Source of the DNA: Phycisphaerae bacterium
GTDB lineage: Bacteria > Planctomycetota > Phycisphaerae > UBA1845 > Fen-1342
Length of the DNA stretch: 64,000 nt
Assembly (NCBI GenBank): GCA_017999985.1
Contig: JAGNKU010000008.1
Location: forward strand, 1 to 64,000
Direction: 5' to 3'
Part shown: positions 48,650-56,546 of the stretch, one piece after another
Layout: every line of letters begins with the position of its first letter
How positions within the stretch are numbered: position 1 is the stretch's first letter
Made by a program: the position numbers and the translations under genes
Notes under the pieces: model-generated
What the model was told of the DNA's origin: nothing
Databases searched by the model: none
The model's input: only the letters and a program-made list of their open reading frames with translations

Positions 48650-50166
48650 GAACGTACACCCGTGACGGCAGGTTGCGGACGGTCACTGCGGGACGGCCGG
48701 GACGCGCCGACCTGGCGCTGATAACGTGCGAGCTCGGCGTCCCGTTCGGCGTCATTCCAGCCGAGGCAGGCTCCCATCCATTGCGCGACCTGCGCGGCAA
48801 TCCGGCCGGCGTCGCGATGATAATGGTGCCAGCCAGTTCGGCGGATCATGACGTCGTCCAGATGGATGGCCCACTCGCGGTGACAACAATACTCGACCGC
48901 CGTGGCCGAGACGGGACCCGGCACGAGCGTGCTGCATTCGCCAACCTCCGGCGGCTCGAGCAGGGGGACCAGCGCCGTGCAGCAGGGCGTGCGTCGGCGT
49001 CCCAGATACTGCTCCAGTTGATCCACGGTTTGCTCGGCGATGAGGCGATAGGTCGTCAGCTTGCCGCCGGCGACATCGTACCAGCCCGGCTGCGACATGC
49101 GAATCTTGTGCGAGCGCGAGATGTCCGAGGGGCGCCCGTGCGGGTTGGCGATCAGCGGTCGCAGGCCGGCCCACGTGCTGACGACGTCGTTGACACTCAG
49201 GGCCGCCGGGGGGAAGGACTCGTTGGTGACCTGCAGGACGTAGGCGATGTCGTCCGCGTCCGCGAACACGTCTTCAAGCGGGCCGGCGTAGTCGGTATCG
49301 GTGGTGCCCAGGATGACCCGCTCGCCCCAGGGAATTGCGAAGAGGATACGCTTGCCCTCGGTCATGACCACGGCTGCGGGGATGGGCAGGCGGTCGCGCT
49401 CGATGACCATGTGAATACCCTTGGTCAATCGCAGCGGAATGCCGCGCTGCGCGAACTGCTGCCCCCACGGCCCGGTCGCGTTCACCACCGACCGGCTGGT
49501 GACGCGCAGCTCCCGGCCGCTGAGGCGATCCGTGAGCACGCAGCGCCAGGTGCCCGCCTCCCGGACCGCTTCCTCCAGCTTGCAGTAGTTGACCGCGCAG
49601 GCACCGGCCTTGGCCGCCGAGCGGACCGTGTCGATGGTCAGGCGTGCGTCGTTGGTCAGACCGTCAAAGTAGCGCACCGCGCCGGTCAGGTTCGCGGTCT
49701 GCACGCCCGGAAGATGGTCGGCGGTCTGTGCCGGATTCATGTCGCCGGAGCGGCCAAAGTTGTGGCCGCTACACAGCCAGTCATAGATGCGCACGCCGAT
49801 GCGGAGCTTCCACAAGGCCCAGGCGGCCCAGGGTGCGCCGCGATAGGTGGGCAGCACAAAGGGCAGCGGCGCGCAGATCTGTGGGGCGAGGTTGTGCACG
49901 ATGCGCTTCTCGACGCTCGCCTCGCGGACCAGCCCGAGGCGTCCCTGCGCCAGGTAGCGCAAGCCGCCGTGCAACAAGCGGCTCGATCGGCTCGAGGTCC
50001 CGAACGCGAAGTCGTGCTGATCGACCAGGGCCACGCGCAGCCCGCGCAGCGCGGCATCGCGCGCGACACCGGCGCCGACGATGCCGCCGCCCGCCACCAG
50101 GACATCGAACGGCCCATCGGTCAGGGCCGCGACGACGTCCGCACGTGTAACGCGCTGGTCGCTCAT
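48646..50166 (-). CDS. glpD: FAD-dependent glycerol-3-phosphate dehydrogenase GlpD
   Basis: Oxidises sn-glycerol-3-phosphate to dihydroxyacetone phosphate, passing electrons to quinone at the inner membrane. The 506-aa length is typical of GlpD. FAD-binding GGGIVGAGVARDAALRG lies at 24-40. SSRSSRLLHGGLRYLAQ follows, and the substrate-binding and C-terminal domains are present (PWGERVILGTTDTDYAG; WAGLRPLI; SRSHKIRMS). The stop overlaps the start of glpT and its own ATG overlaps the stop of the HAD gene, both as ATGA, so the operon is translationally coupled. The C-terminal helical domain is shorter than in the E. coli protein. Confidence 0.95.
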   Translation of the reverse strand: MSDQRVTRADVVAALTDGPFDVLVAGGGIVGAGVARDAALRGLRVALVDQHDFAFGTSSRSSRLLHGGLRYLAQGRLGLVREASVEKRIVHNLAPQICAPLPFVLPTYRGAPWAAWALWKLRIGVRIYDWLCSGHNFGRSGDMNPAQTADHLPGVQTANLTGAVRYFDGLTNDARLTIDTVRSAAKAGACAVNYCKLEEAVREAGTWRCVLTDRLSGRELRVTSRSVVNATGPWGQQFAQRGIPLRLTKGIHMVIERDRLPIPAAVVMTEGKRILFAIPWGERVILGTTDTDYAGPLEDVFADADDIAYVLQVTNESFPPAALSVNDVVSTWAGLRPLIANPHGRPSDISRSHKIRMSQPGWYDVAGGKLTTYRLIAEQTVDQLEQYLGRRRTPCCTALVPLLEPPEVGECSTLVPGPVSATAVEYCCHREWAIHLDDVMIRRTGWHHYHRDAGRIAAQVAQWMGACLGWNDAERDAELARYQRQVGASRPSRSDRPQPAVTGVRS

Positions 50167-50996
50167 GGGGCGCCCCCGGCCTGCCGTGCGGTCACGAGCA
50201 ACTCACCCAGTTGCTCAATGCTGCGGAGCACGAGGTCCGGCGGCTCCGGGCAGGTGGTGGCGTCGTCCCGCGTCGCTTCGCCGGTGAGCACGAGCACGCC
50301 GAGCGCGCCAGCCCGCCGGGCCATGGCCATGTCGGTGTAGAGGCGGTCGCCGACCATCGCGAGCTGGGCGGGTTGCAGCGCGTGACGCGCGAGGATGCCG
50401 GTCAGCATGCGCGGATCGGGCTTGCCCAGCACGGTCGTCGGGGCCTGGCCGGTTGCTGCCTGCAGGCAGGCACAGACGGACCCGCAGTCCACCAGCACGG
50501 TCGGCTGGTCGGTCGGGCAGACGCGATCGGGATGCGTAGCGATGAAGGGCTTGCCGCGCTGAATCCACCAGGCGGCCTTGCACAGGCGCGGGAACGCGAG
50601 CGTGGTGTCGAAGCCGACGATCACGGCCTGCGGCTCCTCATCGTCGGGGAGCAGCTCAAACCCCGCTTCGGCGAACTCGGCCTGCAGGCTCGGTGTGCCC
50701 AGCACAAAGAGGCGGTGCACGGCCGGGAACTCGCGCCGCAGGCAATCGATGGTTGAGAGCGTCGATGTGTAGAGCTGGTCAGCCGTCGCTTCGATGCCCA
50801 GCTTGAGCAGGTGCGACAGGTAATCCCGGCAGCTCTTGGACGAGTTGTTGGTGAGGAACGTGTAGCCGATTCCCAGCCGTGCCAGCGTGGCCAGGAACGC
50901 GGGCGTGAAGTCGAAGAGCGTTCCGTCCTTGTAGATGGTGCCATCCATGTCGAGCGCGACGTGGCGAATCGAGCGCAGTTGATCGACGACTGCCAT
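50163..50996 (-). CDS. HAD-IIA (NagD-like) phosphatase
   Basis: A 277-aa haloacid-dehalogenase-superfamily phosphatase of the C2-capped NagD type. Motif I is ALDMDGT (Asp16 nucleophile, Asp18). Motif II is TFLTNNSSKS. The C2 cap lies between about residues 60 and 180. GKPDPRML carries the motif III lysine and VGDRLYTDMAMA is motif IV. Members dephosphorylate small phosphates, including glycerol phosphate, phosphoglycolate and 2-phosphoglycerol. Given its neighbours, glycerol-1- or glycerol-3-phosphate is the likely substrate (inference). Start at 50996 chosen because it overlaps the upstream TGA by 4 bp and follows a GGGAGG Shine-Dalgarno. Confidence 0.85.
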   Translation of the reverse strand: MAVVDQLRSIRHVALDMDGTIYKDGTLFDFTPAFLATLARLGIGYTFLTNNSSKSCRDYLSHLLKLGIEATADQLYTSTLSTIDCLRREFPAVHRLFVLGTPSLQAEFAEAGFELLPDDEEPQAVIVGFDTTLAFPRLCKAAWWIQRGKPFIATHPDRVCPTDQPTVLVDCGSVCACLQAATGQAPTTVLGKPDPRMLTGILARHALQPAQLAMVGDRLYTDMAMARRAGALGVLVLTGEATRDDATTCPEPPDLVLRSIEQLGELLVTARQAGGAP

Positions 50997-52405
50997 CAGC
51001 GACCTCCCTCTGGCGACAACCCGGGCCCAGCGCGCCACGGCCCGACCGGCGCGAACAGCCGATCCAGGCATGCCGGCAACAGCCCTGTGAGCACCGCCAG
51101 GTCGAGCACGGTGAAGCGCCGTCGAATCTGCTGCGCGGCAAGATACGAGCGCCGCAGCCGCAGCCAGTCAATGCTGATTGCCTCGGGTTCGCACGGGGCC
51201 CCGGCGCGCCGCAGCAGCGCGTGCAGCTCCTTGAAGCCGAGCAACTGTTGCCGCAGACGCGTCCGCAGTTGCGGCCAGGCCGCGCGGAGACGAGACAGCA
51301 TTTCCTCCAGCGCCGGGCCAGCGCGGTGCTTGGCTGCGACCTCCCGCAGAGCGATTTCCCGCAGTTCCGGCTGGGTGTGCGTTTCGCACACCGATCGTTG
51401 GACGGCTGGCAGGTCGGGCTGCTGCGCGCACACGCGCTGGATGTCGAGCTGCTCGAGCGAGAAGCGCAGCAGTTCCTCGTACAGCAGCGTCACCGCCAGC
51501 GTCCCGATGCCGACTTTGCAGCCGTGCCACGGAACGCGCCCCTGGTGACGATGCTGCTCCATGTCCCACAGGTGGCTGAACTGGTGTTCGGCCCCGGACG
51601 CCGGCCGGCTGGACCGGTTGTGCTGTATGGCCAGCCCGCTCATCAGCAGGCCCTCGGTGAGCGCGTGGAGCGCTGCCGGTTGCCCCCGTTGCACGCCGGC
51701 TGGGTCGCCGATCCACTCGCGCAGATGGGTCTGAACCAGCTCCCACGCCCGTGGGTCCATCGGTTCGATGCCGGCCGCGTCGGCGAGGATCCAATCCGCG
51801 CCGGCCGTGGTTTTCGCCACGAGATCCGCATAGCCGGCGATGTTGAGCTCGGTTGGGGCGCGGCAGATTACGTCCAGGTCGGCGATCACTGCTCGGGGTG
51901 CCGGGCACCAGAACGTCTCCTTGGAGCCGTACCGGGTGATCGACGCGCCGCACGCGGTATAGCCGTCCATTGAGGCGGCGGTGGCCACGACCAGGTACGG
52001 CCGGCCACAGAGATGCCCAGCCAGTTTCGTCAGGTCATTGATCGTGCCGGACCCGACCGCGACCGGGACCGCGCCGGTCGCGCTCAATGTCGCCTGGATG
52101 CGATCGACGTGCTGATACTCCGCGGGCAGGTCCGGTTCGTCGAAGACGATGGGGTCGGTCGTCGGCACGCCGGCCTGCTTCAGCAGCGCCAGCACCTGTT
52201 GGCCGGCTGCGGCCAGCGCGTTGCGGTCCGCCACAATGACCGCCGGTGAATTCGGGAACTGGCGCTGGAACACCTCGGCGGCCCGGCCAATCACGCCTTC
52301 GCCCAACTGCAGCTCGCGCGTGTCGCTGACCAGGTGCAGCGCGTCGGCGATGCGCTGGTTGAGCACGGCCGCGTGCGTCGTGTTGGCTCCTCGTGGCGTG
52401 GTCAT
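50996..52405 (-). CDS. sn-Glycerol-1-phosphate dehydrogenase
   Basis: A 469-aa protein of the iron/zinc-dependent dehydroquinate-synthase/GldA fold, EgsA/AraM branch. It would interconvert glycerol-1-phosphate and dihydroxyacetone phosphate with NAD(P)H. Evidence: the dinucleotide-binding motif GSGTINDLTK at 118-127, the family's SMDGYTACGASI at 145-156, metal Asp194 in GYADLVAK, and metal His in GAEHQFSHLWDM and PWHGCKVGIG. The last 90 residues form a long helical tail. The start (52405) follows a 246-nt leader containing an intrinsic terminator. It opens the four-gene operon; its stop overlaps the HAD gene start. Confidence 0.85.
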   Translation of the reverse strand: MTTPRGANTTHAAVLNQRIADALHLVSDTRELQLGEGVIGRAAEVFQRQFPNSPAVIVADRNALAAAGQQVLALLKQAGVPTTDPIVFDEPDLPAEYQHVDRIQATLSATGAVPVAVGSGTINDLTKLAGHLCGRPYLVVATAASMDGYTACGASITRYGSKETFWCPAPRAVIADLDVICRAPTELNIAGYADLVAKTTAGADWILADAAGIEPMDPRAWELVQTHLREWIGDPAGVQRGQPAALHALTEGLLMSGLAIQHNRSSRPASGAEHQFSHLWDMEQHRHQGRVPWHGCKVGIGTLAVTLLYEELLRFSLEQLDIQRVCAQQPDLPAVQRSVCETHTQPELREIALREVAAKHRAGPALEEMLSRLRAAWPQLRTRLRQQLLGFKELHALLRRAGAPCEPEAISIDWLRLRRSYLAAQQIRRRFTVLDLAVLTGLLPACLDRLFAPVGPWRAGPGLSPEGGR

Positions 52406-52520
52406 CGATGGTCTGTGGGGCGAGACTCGGTCGCGGCTTGTAACGCTGCGCGCGGAACGCCGCTGGCGCGGGACTCGAGCCTCCCGCTTACATGCACAAG
52501 ATGGCGAATCATCGATTTGA

Positions 52521-52602
52521 AACGGCCCACAAGAGACCTCGCTTGCGCCCGTGCGGCGCGCAAAAAAAACCCTGCAGAAGCTCATCGCTTGCAGGGGCCG
52601 TT
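52521..52602 (-). promoter_or_regulatory. Leader long-range inverted repeat enclosing the attenuator
   Basis: AACGGCCC (plus strand 52521-52528) is the perfect complement of GGGCCGTT (52595-52602). In the operon leader RNA these 8-nt arms enclose the terminator hairpin and its U tract. The upstream arm shares two bases with the hairpin's 5' arm, so the two structures partly exclude each other. A role in antitermination is an inference. Confidence 0.5.
52562..52596 (-). terminator. Intrinsic terminator in the leader of the glycerol-phosphate operon
   Basis: On the minus strand, CCCTGCA (52596-52590) pairs with TGCAGGG (52576-52570) and is followed at once by eight T (52569-52562). An inner AAGC/GCTT helix can add pairs. 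It lies about 55 nt downstream of the predicted transcription start and 157 nt upstream of the dehydrogenase ATG, with no minus-strand gene ahead of it. A terminator there makes sense only as an attenuator. The divergent gene encodes GlpP, whose known role is antitermination at such leaders. Confidence 0.85.
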
Positions 52603-52657
52603 CTCTTGATCTCTGGCCCGTGTGCAAAACCGCTGGCCCAAGCTCAGCGTTATTAAT

Positions 52658-52687
52658 AGCATATCGGCGGAAACCGGCCCCAGTCAA
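52658..52687 (-). promoter_or_regulatory. Sigma70-like promoter of the glycerol-phosphate operon
   Basis: On the minus strand, TTGACT (52687-52682) is followed after 18 bp by TATGCT (52663-52658), matching -35 at 5/6 and -10 at 4/6. Predicted start of transcription is near 52651, giving a leader of about 245 nt. The AT-rich TATTAATAGCATAT core may also serve the divergent glpP. Confidence 0.6.
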
Positions 52688-52703
52688 GAGCAGGACGCAC
52701 ACC

Positions 52704-53309
52704 ATGCGCAAAGGCCCCCGCGCGCAGGACATTCGCAAGTGGCTTACACAGCCCGTCATTCCGGTCGTAGCGCAGACGGATGCCGACGTGGCGGTGGTGG
52801 CCGAGGCCAGCTTGGTCTTCCTGCAGGGCTGCGAGTTGTCGGACCTGGCCCGCATCCTCGCATGGTTCAAGGCCGGCCCGCTTGCCCACCTGCCGATCAT
52901 GTTGCATATCGACCTGCTAGCCGGGCTGACCAGCGACGACGCCGGCCTGCGTTACCTGGCCGCGCTCGGGAAGATCGACGGGATTATCACGGTGCGCCCG
53001 CATCTCGTGGCCGCGGCCCGCAAGCAGGGGCTCCGCTCGATCCTGTTGCTGTTCCTGCAGGACAGCCGGGCGGTCGAGCGGGGGCTGCACATCGTCGCGC
53101 AAGCGCAGCCCGACGCGATCGAGCTCGTCCCCGGAGTGGCGGCCCTGGAAATCCTCCCGCAGTTCGCCGACCTTGCCGTGCCGCGTATCGCCGGCGGCCT
53201 GATTCGCACGGCGGAGCTGGCACAGCGGCTGCTCGCGGCGGGTTGCGACGCAATCAGCACCAGCACGGCCGACTTGTGGCGGCTCAACGGCCGCGCGCGG
53301 CTCAGCTAG
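52704..53309 (+). CDS. glpP: GlpP-family glycerol-3-phosphate-responsive antiterminator
   Basis: A 201-aa TIM-barrel-like protein of the GlpP family. Family segments are the Q-P-V-I-P-V-V start (TQPVIPVVAQTDADV), VFLQGCELSDL, LPIMLHIDLLAGLTSDD, DGIITVRPHLVAAARKQGL, and PDAIELVPGVA...IAGGLIRT. In Bacillus, GlpP with glycerol-3-phosphate prevents termination in the glpD leader. Here it is divergent from an operon whose leader holds a strong terminator. The ATG at 52704 has AGGA 9 nt upstream. Its 3' end overlaps the convergent GDPD gene by 8 bp. Confidence 0.9.
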   Translation: MRKGPRAQDIRKWLTQPVIPVVAQTDADVAVVAEASLVFLQGCELSDLARILAWFKAGPLAHLPIMLHIDLLAGLTSDDAGLRYLAALGKIDGIITVRPHLVAAARKQGLRSILLLFLQDSRAVERGLHIVAQAQPDAIELVPGVAALEILPQFADLAVPRIAGGLIRTAELAQRLLAAGCDAISTSTADLWRLNGRARLS

Positions 53310-54117
53310 CGAGCTTCCCCTCTCGGATCGCCTGGCGGAGTTCGCCGGGACGATTCGTGATGATCCCGTCGATGCCGGCGGCGGCGAGGCGCTGCCAGTC
53401 GGCCAGCTCATCGACCGTCCAGGCAAAGACCTTGTAGCCGCGGGCATGGAGTTGGGCGATCAGGTCGGCATTCAGATCGGAGTGCTTCCAGGCCACGATC
53501 TGAGCGCCGGTGGCGGGCAGGCCCGCCCAGCGTTTCTCATCGAAGGCCTTGTCGCCGAGCACCGCCAGCGGCTGCGTCGGCTCCAGCTTGTGCAACTCCT
53601 CCAGGAACTGCCAGTCGAAGCTCTGCACGATCAGCTTGCCGATCAGTTTTTTCTCGCGCAGCATCCGGGCATGGCTCTCGGCCGAGCCGGCCTTGCGCTC
53701 AAGCAGGGTCCGCGAGTCAGCCTGGATCGCAGCGAGCGCATCAGCGAGCCGGGGAATCCGCTCGCCGGTGTACCTGGCGTCAAACCACGCGCCCGCGTCC
53801 AGCGTATCGATCTGCTGGTCGGTCAACTGGCTGAATTTGATCTTCTCGCCGCCCAGCGTCGCGACCGCGTTGGTCGTCCGGTCCACGGTGTCATCATGTA
53901 GGCAATAGAGGGTCCCGTCGGCGGACGCGCGCGTGTCCAGCTCGACGTAGTCTGCGTGCTTGGCGACCGCCCCGCGGAATGCCGCCAGCGTGTTTTCCGG
54001 CGCCGCCGCCGAATCGCCGCGGTGGGCGATGACCAGGATGCGCTCCGCGCCGCTCCGGCACGCAGACAGGGTGGACAAGGTGATCACCGACAGTTGAAGC
54101 ACGATCCACATCTTCAT
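53302..54117 (-). CDS. glpQ: Glycerophosphodiester phosphodiesterase lipoprotein
   Basis: A 271-aa enzyme that cleaves glycerophosphodiesters to glycerol phosphate and an alcohol. The catalytic residues are His32-Arg33 (AHRGDS), Glu41-Asn42 (PENTLAAF), Glu59/Asp61 (YVELDTRAS) and His74-Asp75 (LHDDTVDR). The later LLERKAG and SFDWQFL segments are also typical of the family. The N-terminus WIVLQLSVITLSTLSAC is a lipoprotein signal (Cys20), so it acts on the periplasmic side of a membrane. This would supply glycerol phosphate to GlpT. The start at 54117 places the signal at the N-terminus. Naming as glpQ rests on function and location, not on a close match. Confidence 0.9.
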   Translation of the reverse strand: MKMWIVLQLSVITLSTLSACRSGAERILVIAHRGDSAAAPENTLAAFRGAVAKHADYVELDTRASADGTLYCLHDDTVDRTTNAVATLGGEKIKFSQLTDQQIDTLDAGAWFDARYTGERIPRLADALAAIQADSRTLLERKAGSAESHARMLREKKLIGKLIVQSFDWQFLEELHKLEPTQPLAVLGDKAFDEKRWAGLPATGAQIVAWKHSDLNADLIAQLHARGYKVFAWTVDELADWQRLAAAGIDGIITNRPGELRQAIREGKLAS

Positions 54118-54290
54118 CAGAGCACCATCCTGACGCCGACTGCCACTGCGAAAGGGGCGCCGCGCGCGACTGCAAGAACGCAGGCCCGGCCGCGGCCGTG
54201 CTGCGCTGCGCACGCGATGCGCCCGATGGACCAGTGTACTGGCTCCGGTGGGCGCTACAAGCGCGCCACAGGACGGCGCGGCGGCGACGC

Positions 54291-56003
54291 TCAGGGCTCC
54301 TGGTAGACGTCACCGGCGGCGTTGTCGTTGAAGGTGTTCACGGTGGCCAGATCGTTGTTGACCACGGCGCTGCCGGCGAGCCAGACGCCCCAGCCGGCAC
54401 TGTGCTGGAACGTGCAGTTCTGGACCGTCGCCCTTGGGTTGGTGCCCGTCAGCAGGAGATTGGCGTAATCCTCCTGTCCGCCGTACTCGATGGTGACGTA
54501 CTGCAGCACATTCTGATCCGAATTGGTGCCGTAGAGTTGCAGTCCGTCCCAGAAGCCCGGGACCTGGGTGTGCCCCGTCAGCACGATCGGCTGGTCGGCC
54601 GTCCCGATCGCCGCCAGGGAGGCGTTTTGCCAGACCGTCATGCCCACATCCTGCATGAAGGTCAGTCGCGCACCGGCCGCGAACGTGATGTTGTGCACGA
54701 TGTCGATCGATGCATCGATCAGGTAGGGGACATCCAGCGCGGGCCAGGTCCCGTCGGCACGGCTGTCACCACCGCGGACCAGGACGAAATCCACGTCGTT
54801 GCCGGTGTAGCTGCTCGTGTCGGACAGGTCCCCGAGGCATTCAGCCGTGACGTCGCCGGCGCCGGTCTGGTTCCGCGTGATCGTGTTGTGATCAAAGGCG
54901 GTCACGACCGCGGTCCCGTTGAGATAGAACCCGCAGCCCGCGCTTTCGCGGAGCGTGCAATGGCGCACGGACACACGTGAATTGGTGCCCGTCAGCAGGA
55001 GATTGGCGTAGTCCTCCTGGCCGCCGTACTCGATCGTGACGTATTCCAGCGCGTTGTCGCTCGAGTTCGAGCTGTAGAACGCCAGGCCGTCCCAGAAGCC
55101 CCGGACCGTGTCATTGCCGGTCAACACGATTGGCTGGTCGGCCGTCCCGATCGCCGCCAGGGAGGCGTTTTGCCAGACCGTCATGCCCACATCCTGCATG
55201 AAGGTCAGTCGCGCACCGGCCGCGAGCGTGATGTTGTGCACGATGTCGATCGATGCATCGATCAGGTAGGGGACATCGAGCGCGGGCCAGGTCCCGTCGG
55301 CGCGGCTGTCACCACCGCGGACCAGAACGAAATCCACGTCGTTGCCGGTGTAGCTGCTCGTGTCGGACAGGTCCCCGAGGCATTCAGCCGTGACGTCGCC
55401 GGCGCCGGTCTGGTTCCGCGTGATCGTGTTGTGATCAAAGGCGGTCACGACCGCGGTCCCGTTGAGATAGAACCCGCAGCCCGCGCTTTCGCGGAGCGTG
55501 CAATGGCGCACGGACACACGTGAATTGGTGCCCGTCAGCAGGAGATTGGCGTAGTCCTCCTGGCCGCCGTACTCGATGGTGACGTATTCCAGCGCGTTGT
55601 CACTCGAGTTCGAGCTGTAGAACTCCACACCGTCCCAGTAACCCCGCGTTGACGCCGCGCCGGTGAGCACGATGGGGTTGTCGGCGGTGCCTTGCGCCGC
55701 GAGCGCGCTGTCGCTCCAGACCGTCAGCTTGGTGCCCTGGGCGAACTTGAGCGTCACGCCGGGGGCGAGCGTCAGGACGGCGCCGTCGGAGACGTCGATG
55801 CTGGACTCCACGATGTAGCAACCCGCCGCAAGCGTGGTGTCGGTGACGATGTCGGTAGTTGACAAGACGACGCAGGCGCCGGGCGTTCCGTCGTCCGGTC
55901 CGGGACAGCCGCCCGGCAGAACGCCGAGCGCGCCGGCCGCAAACATTATGAAACCCACCATCATGCACGGAAAACGATTGTGATGCGTTGTGCCTCGAGA
56001 CAT
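54291..56003 (-). CDS. Beta-helix-like lipoprotein with near-identical internal repeats
   Basis: A 570-aa protein with a lipoprotein signal (GFIMFAAGALGVLPGGC, Cys33). It contains repeated units of about 181 residues that look like parallel beta-helix coils: YLIDASIDIVHNIT, AAGARLTFMQDVGMTVWQ, ASLAAIGTADQPIVLTG, EYVTIEYGGQEDYANLLLTG and SVRHCTLRESAGCGFYL. Two full units are almost identical at DNA level (543-bp period), with degenerate halves before and after. Such architecture suits a surface carbohydrate- or matrix-binding protein; no catalytic residues can be assigned. The ATG at 56003 has GAGGCGAGG upstream. The following gap contains a plausible promoter. Confidence 0.8.
   Translation of the reverse strand: MSRGTTHHNRFPCMMVGFIMFAAGALGVLPGGCPGPDDGTPGACVVLSTTDIVTDTTLAAGCYIVESSIDVSDGAVLTLAPGVTLKFAQGTKLTVWSDSALAAQGTADNPIVLTGAASTRGYWDGVEFYSSNSSDNALEYVTIEYGGQEDYANLLLTGTNSRVSVRHCTLRESAGCGFYLNGTAVVTAFDHNTITRNQTGAGDVTAECLGDLSDTSSYTGNDVDFVLVRGGDSRADGTWPALDVPYLIDASIDIVHNITLAAGARLTFMQDVGMTVWQNASLAAIGTADQPIVLTGNDTVRGFWDGLAFYSSNSSDNALEYVTIEYGGQEDYANLLLTGTNSRVSVRHCTLRESAGCGFYLNGTAVVTAFDHNTITRNQTGAGDVTAECLGDLSDTSSYTGNDVDFVLVRGGDSRADGTWPALDVPYLIDASIDIVHNITFAAGARLTFMQDVGMTVWQNASLAAIGTADQPIVLTGHTQVPGFWDGLQLYGTNSDQNVLQYVTIEYGGQEDYANLLLTGTNPRATVQNCTFQHSAGWGVWLAGSAVVNNDLATVNTFNDNAAGDVYQEP
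54593..55618 (-). repeat. Tandem duplication, 543-bp period, inside the beta-helix gene
   Basis: About 485 bp from roughly 54591 recurs 543 bp further at roughly 55134-55618 with only a few substitutions, several of them synonymous. Flanking segments of the same repeat are more diverged. The period equals 181 codons, so the reading frame is preserved. Confidence 0.85.
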
Positions 56004-56160
56004 GACCTCGCCTCCCTCGCGACCCACCGGGTGATCGCAGACCCGCCGGTTCCGGCCGGGGAATGCGACCCATGCCAGGTTTCCCGCGTGGCAGGACGAT
56101 GGTGTCACTGCCGAGCGCGCGGCGACCCGGTTTTTCCCACCGGCCGAACCTGCAGCGGGC

Positions 56161-56190
56161 ATTCTACGCGCGCGGTGCGCCTGGCGGCAA
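56161..56190 (-). promoter_or_regulatory. Putative promoter of the beta-helix lipoprotein gene
   Basis: Minus strand TTGCCG (56190-56185), 18-bp spacer, TAGAAT (56166-56161). It gives a leader of about 150 nt before the ATG at 56003. Confidence 0.45.
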
Positions 56191-56546
56191 GCCAACGTCG
56201 CCGACCCGCGCTGGCGTTCCTCGTCTCGTGCGGGCCGGCTTTGCCAGGCCTAACACGCGGCCTTGGTCGCCAGGGCGCGCAGCTCCGCGACCTGCGGCGG
56301 CGCCGAGCCGTTTGGCCCGGCGCCGCCAATCGGTTTTATCAGCGGGCGTGGCGCACCGCGCGCCGCAATGCATCGTGGAGCCTGGGTTACTCCGTCAGCG
56401 CGTCGTAGACCGCGAGCCAGTATGCGCCTTGCGTCGCATCCGGCGCGTTTTCGCGCGCAAGGCCCCCCCGGGGGGCGCACCGGTGCGCCGTTGCTGAGGC
56501 CCGTTATCAGTTGTTCGACCTGCTGCCCCCCGGACCCTCTGATCGG
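56191..56546. other. 356-bp gene-free stretch with a gene-tail-like fragment
   Basis: No gene is supported. On the minus strand about 56300-56270 encodes PPQVAELRALA, and its DNA matches the 3' end of the aldo/keto reductase gene (57711-57744) at about 33 of 35 positions. Another minus-strand frame ends in GAYWLAVYDALTE before a TAA near 56397. Both look like fragments of former genes. Confidence 0.5.
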
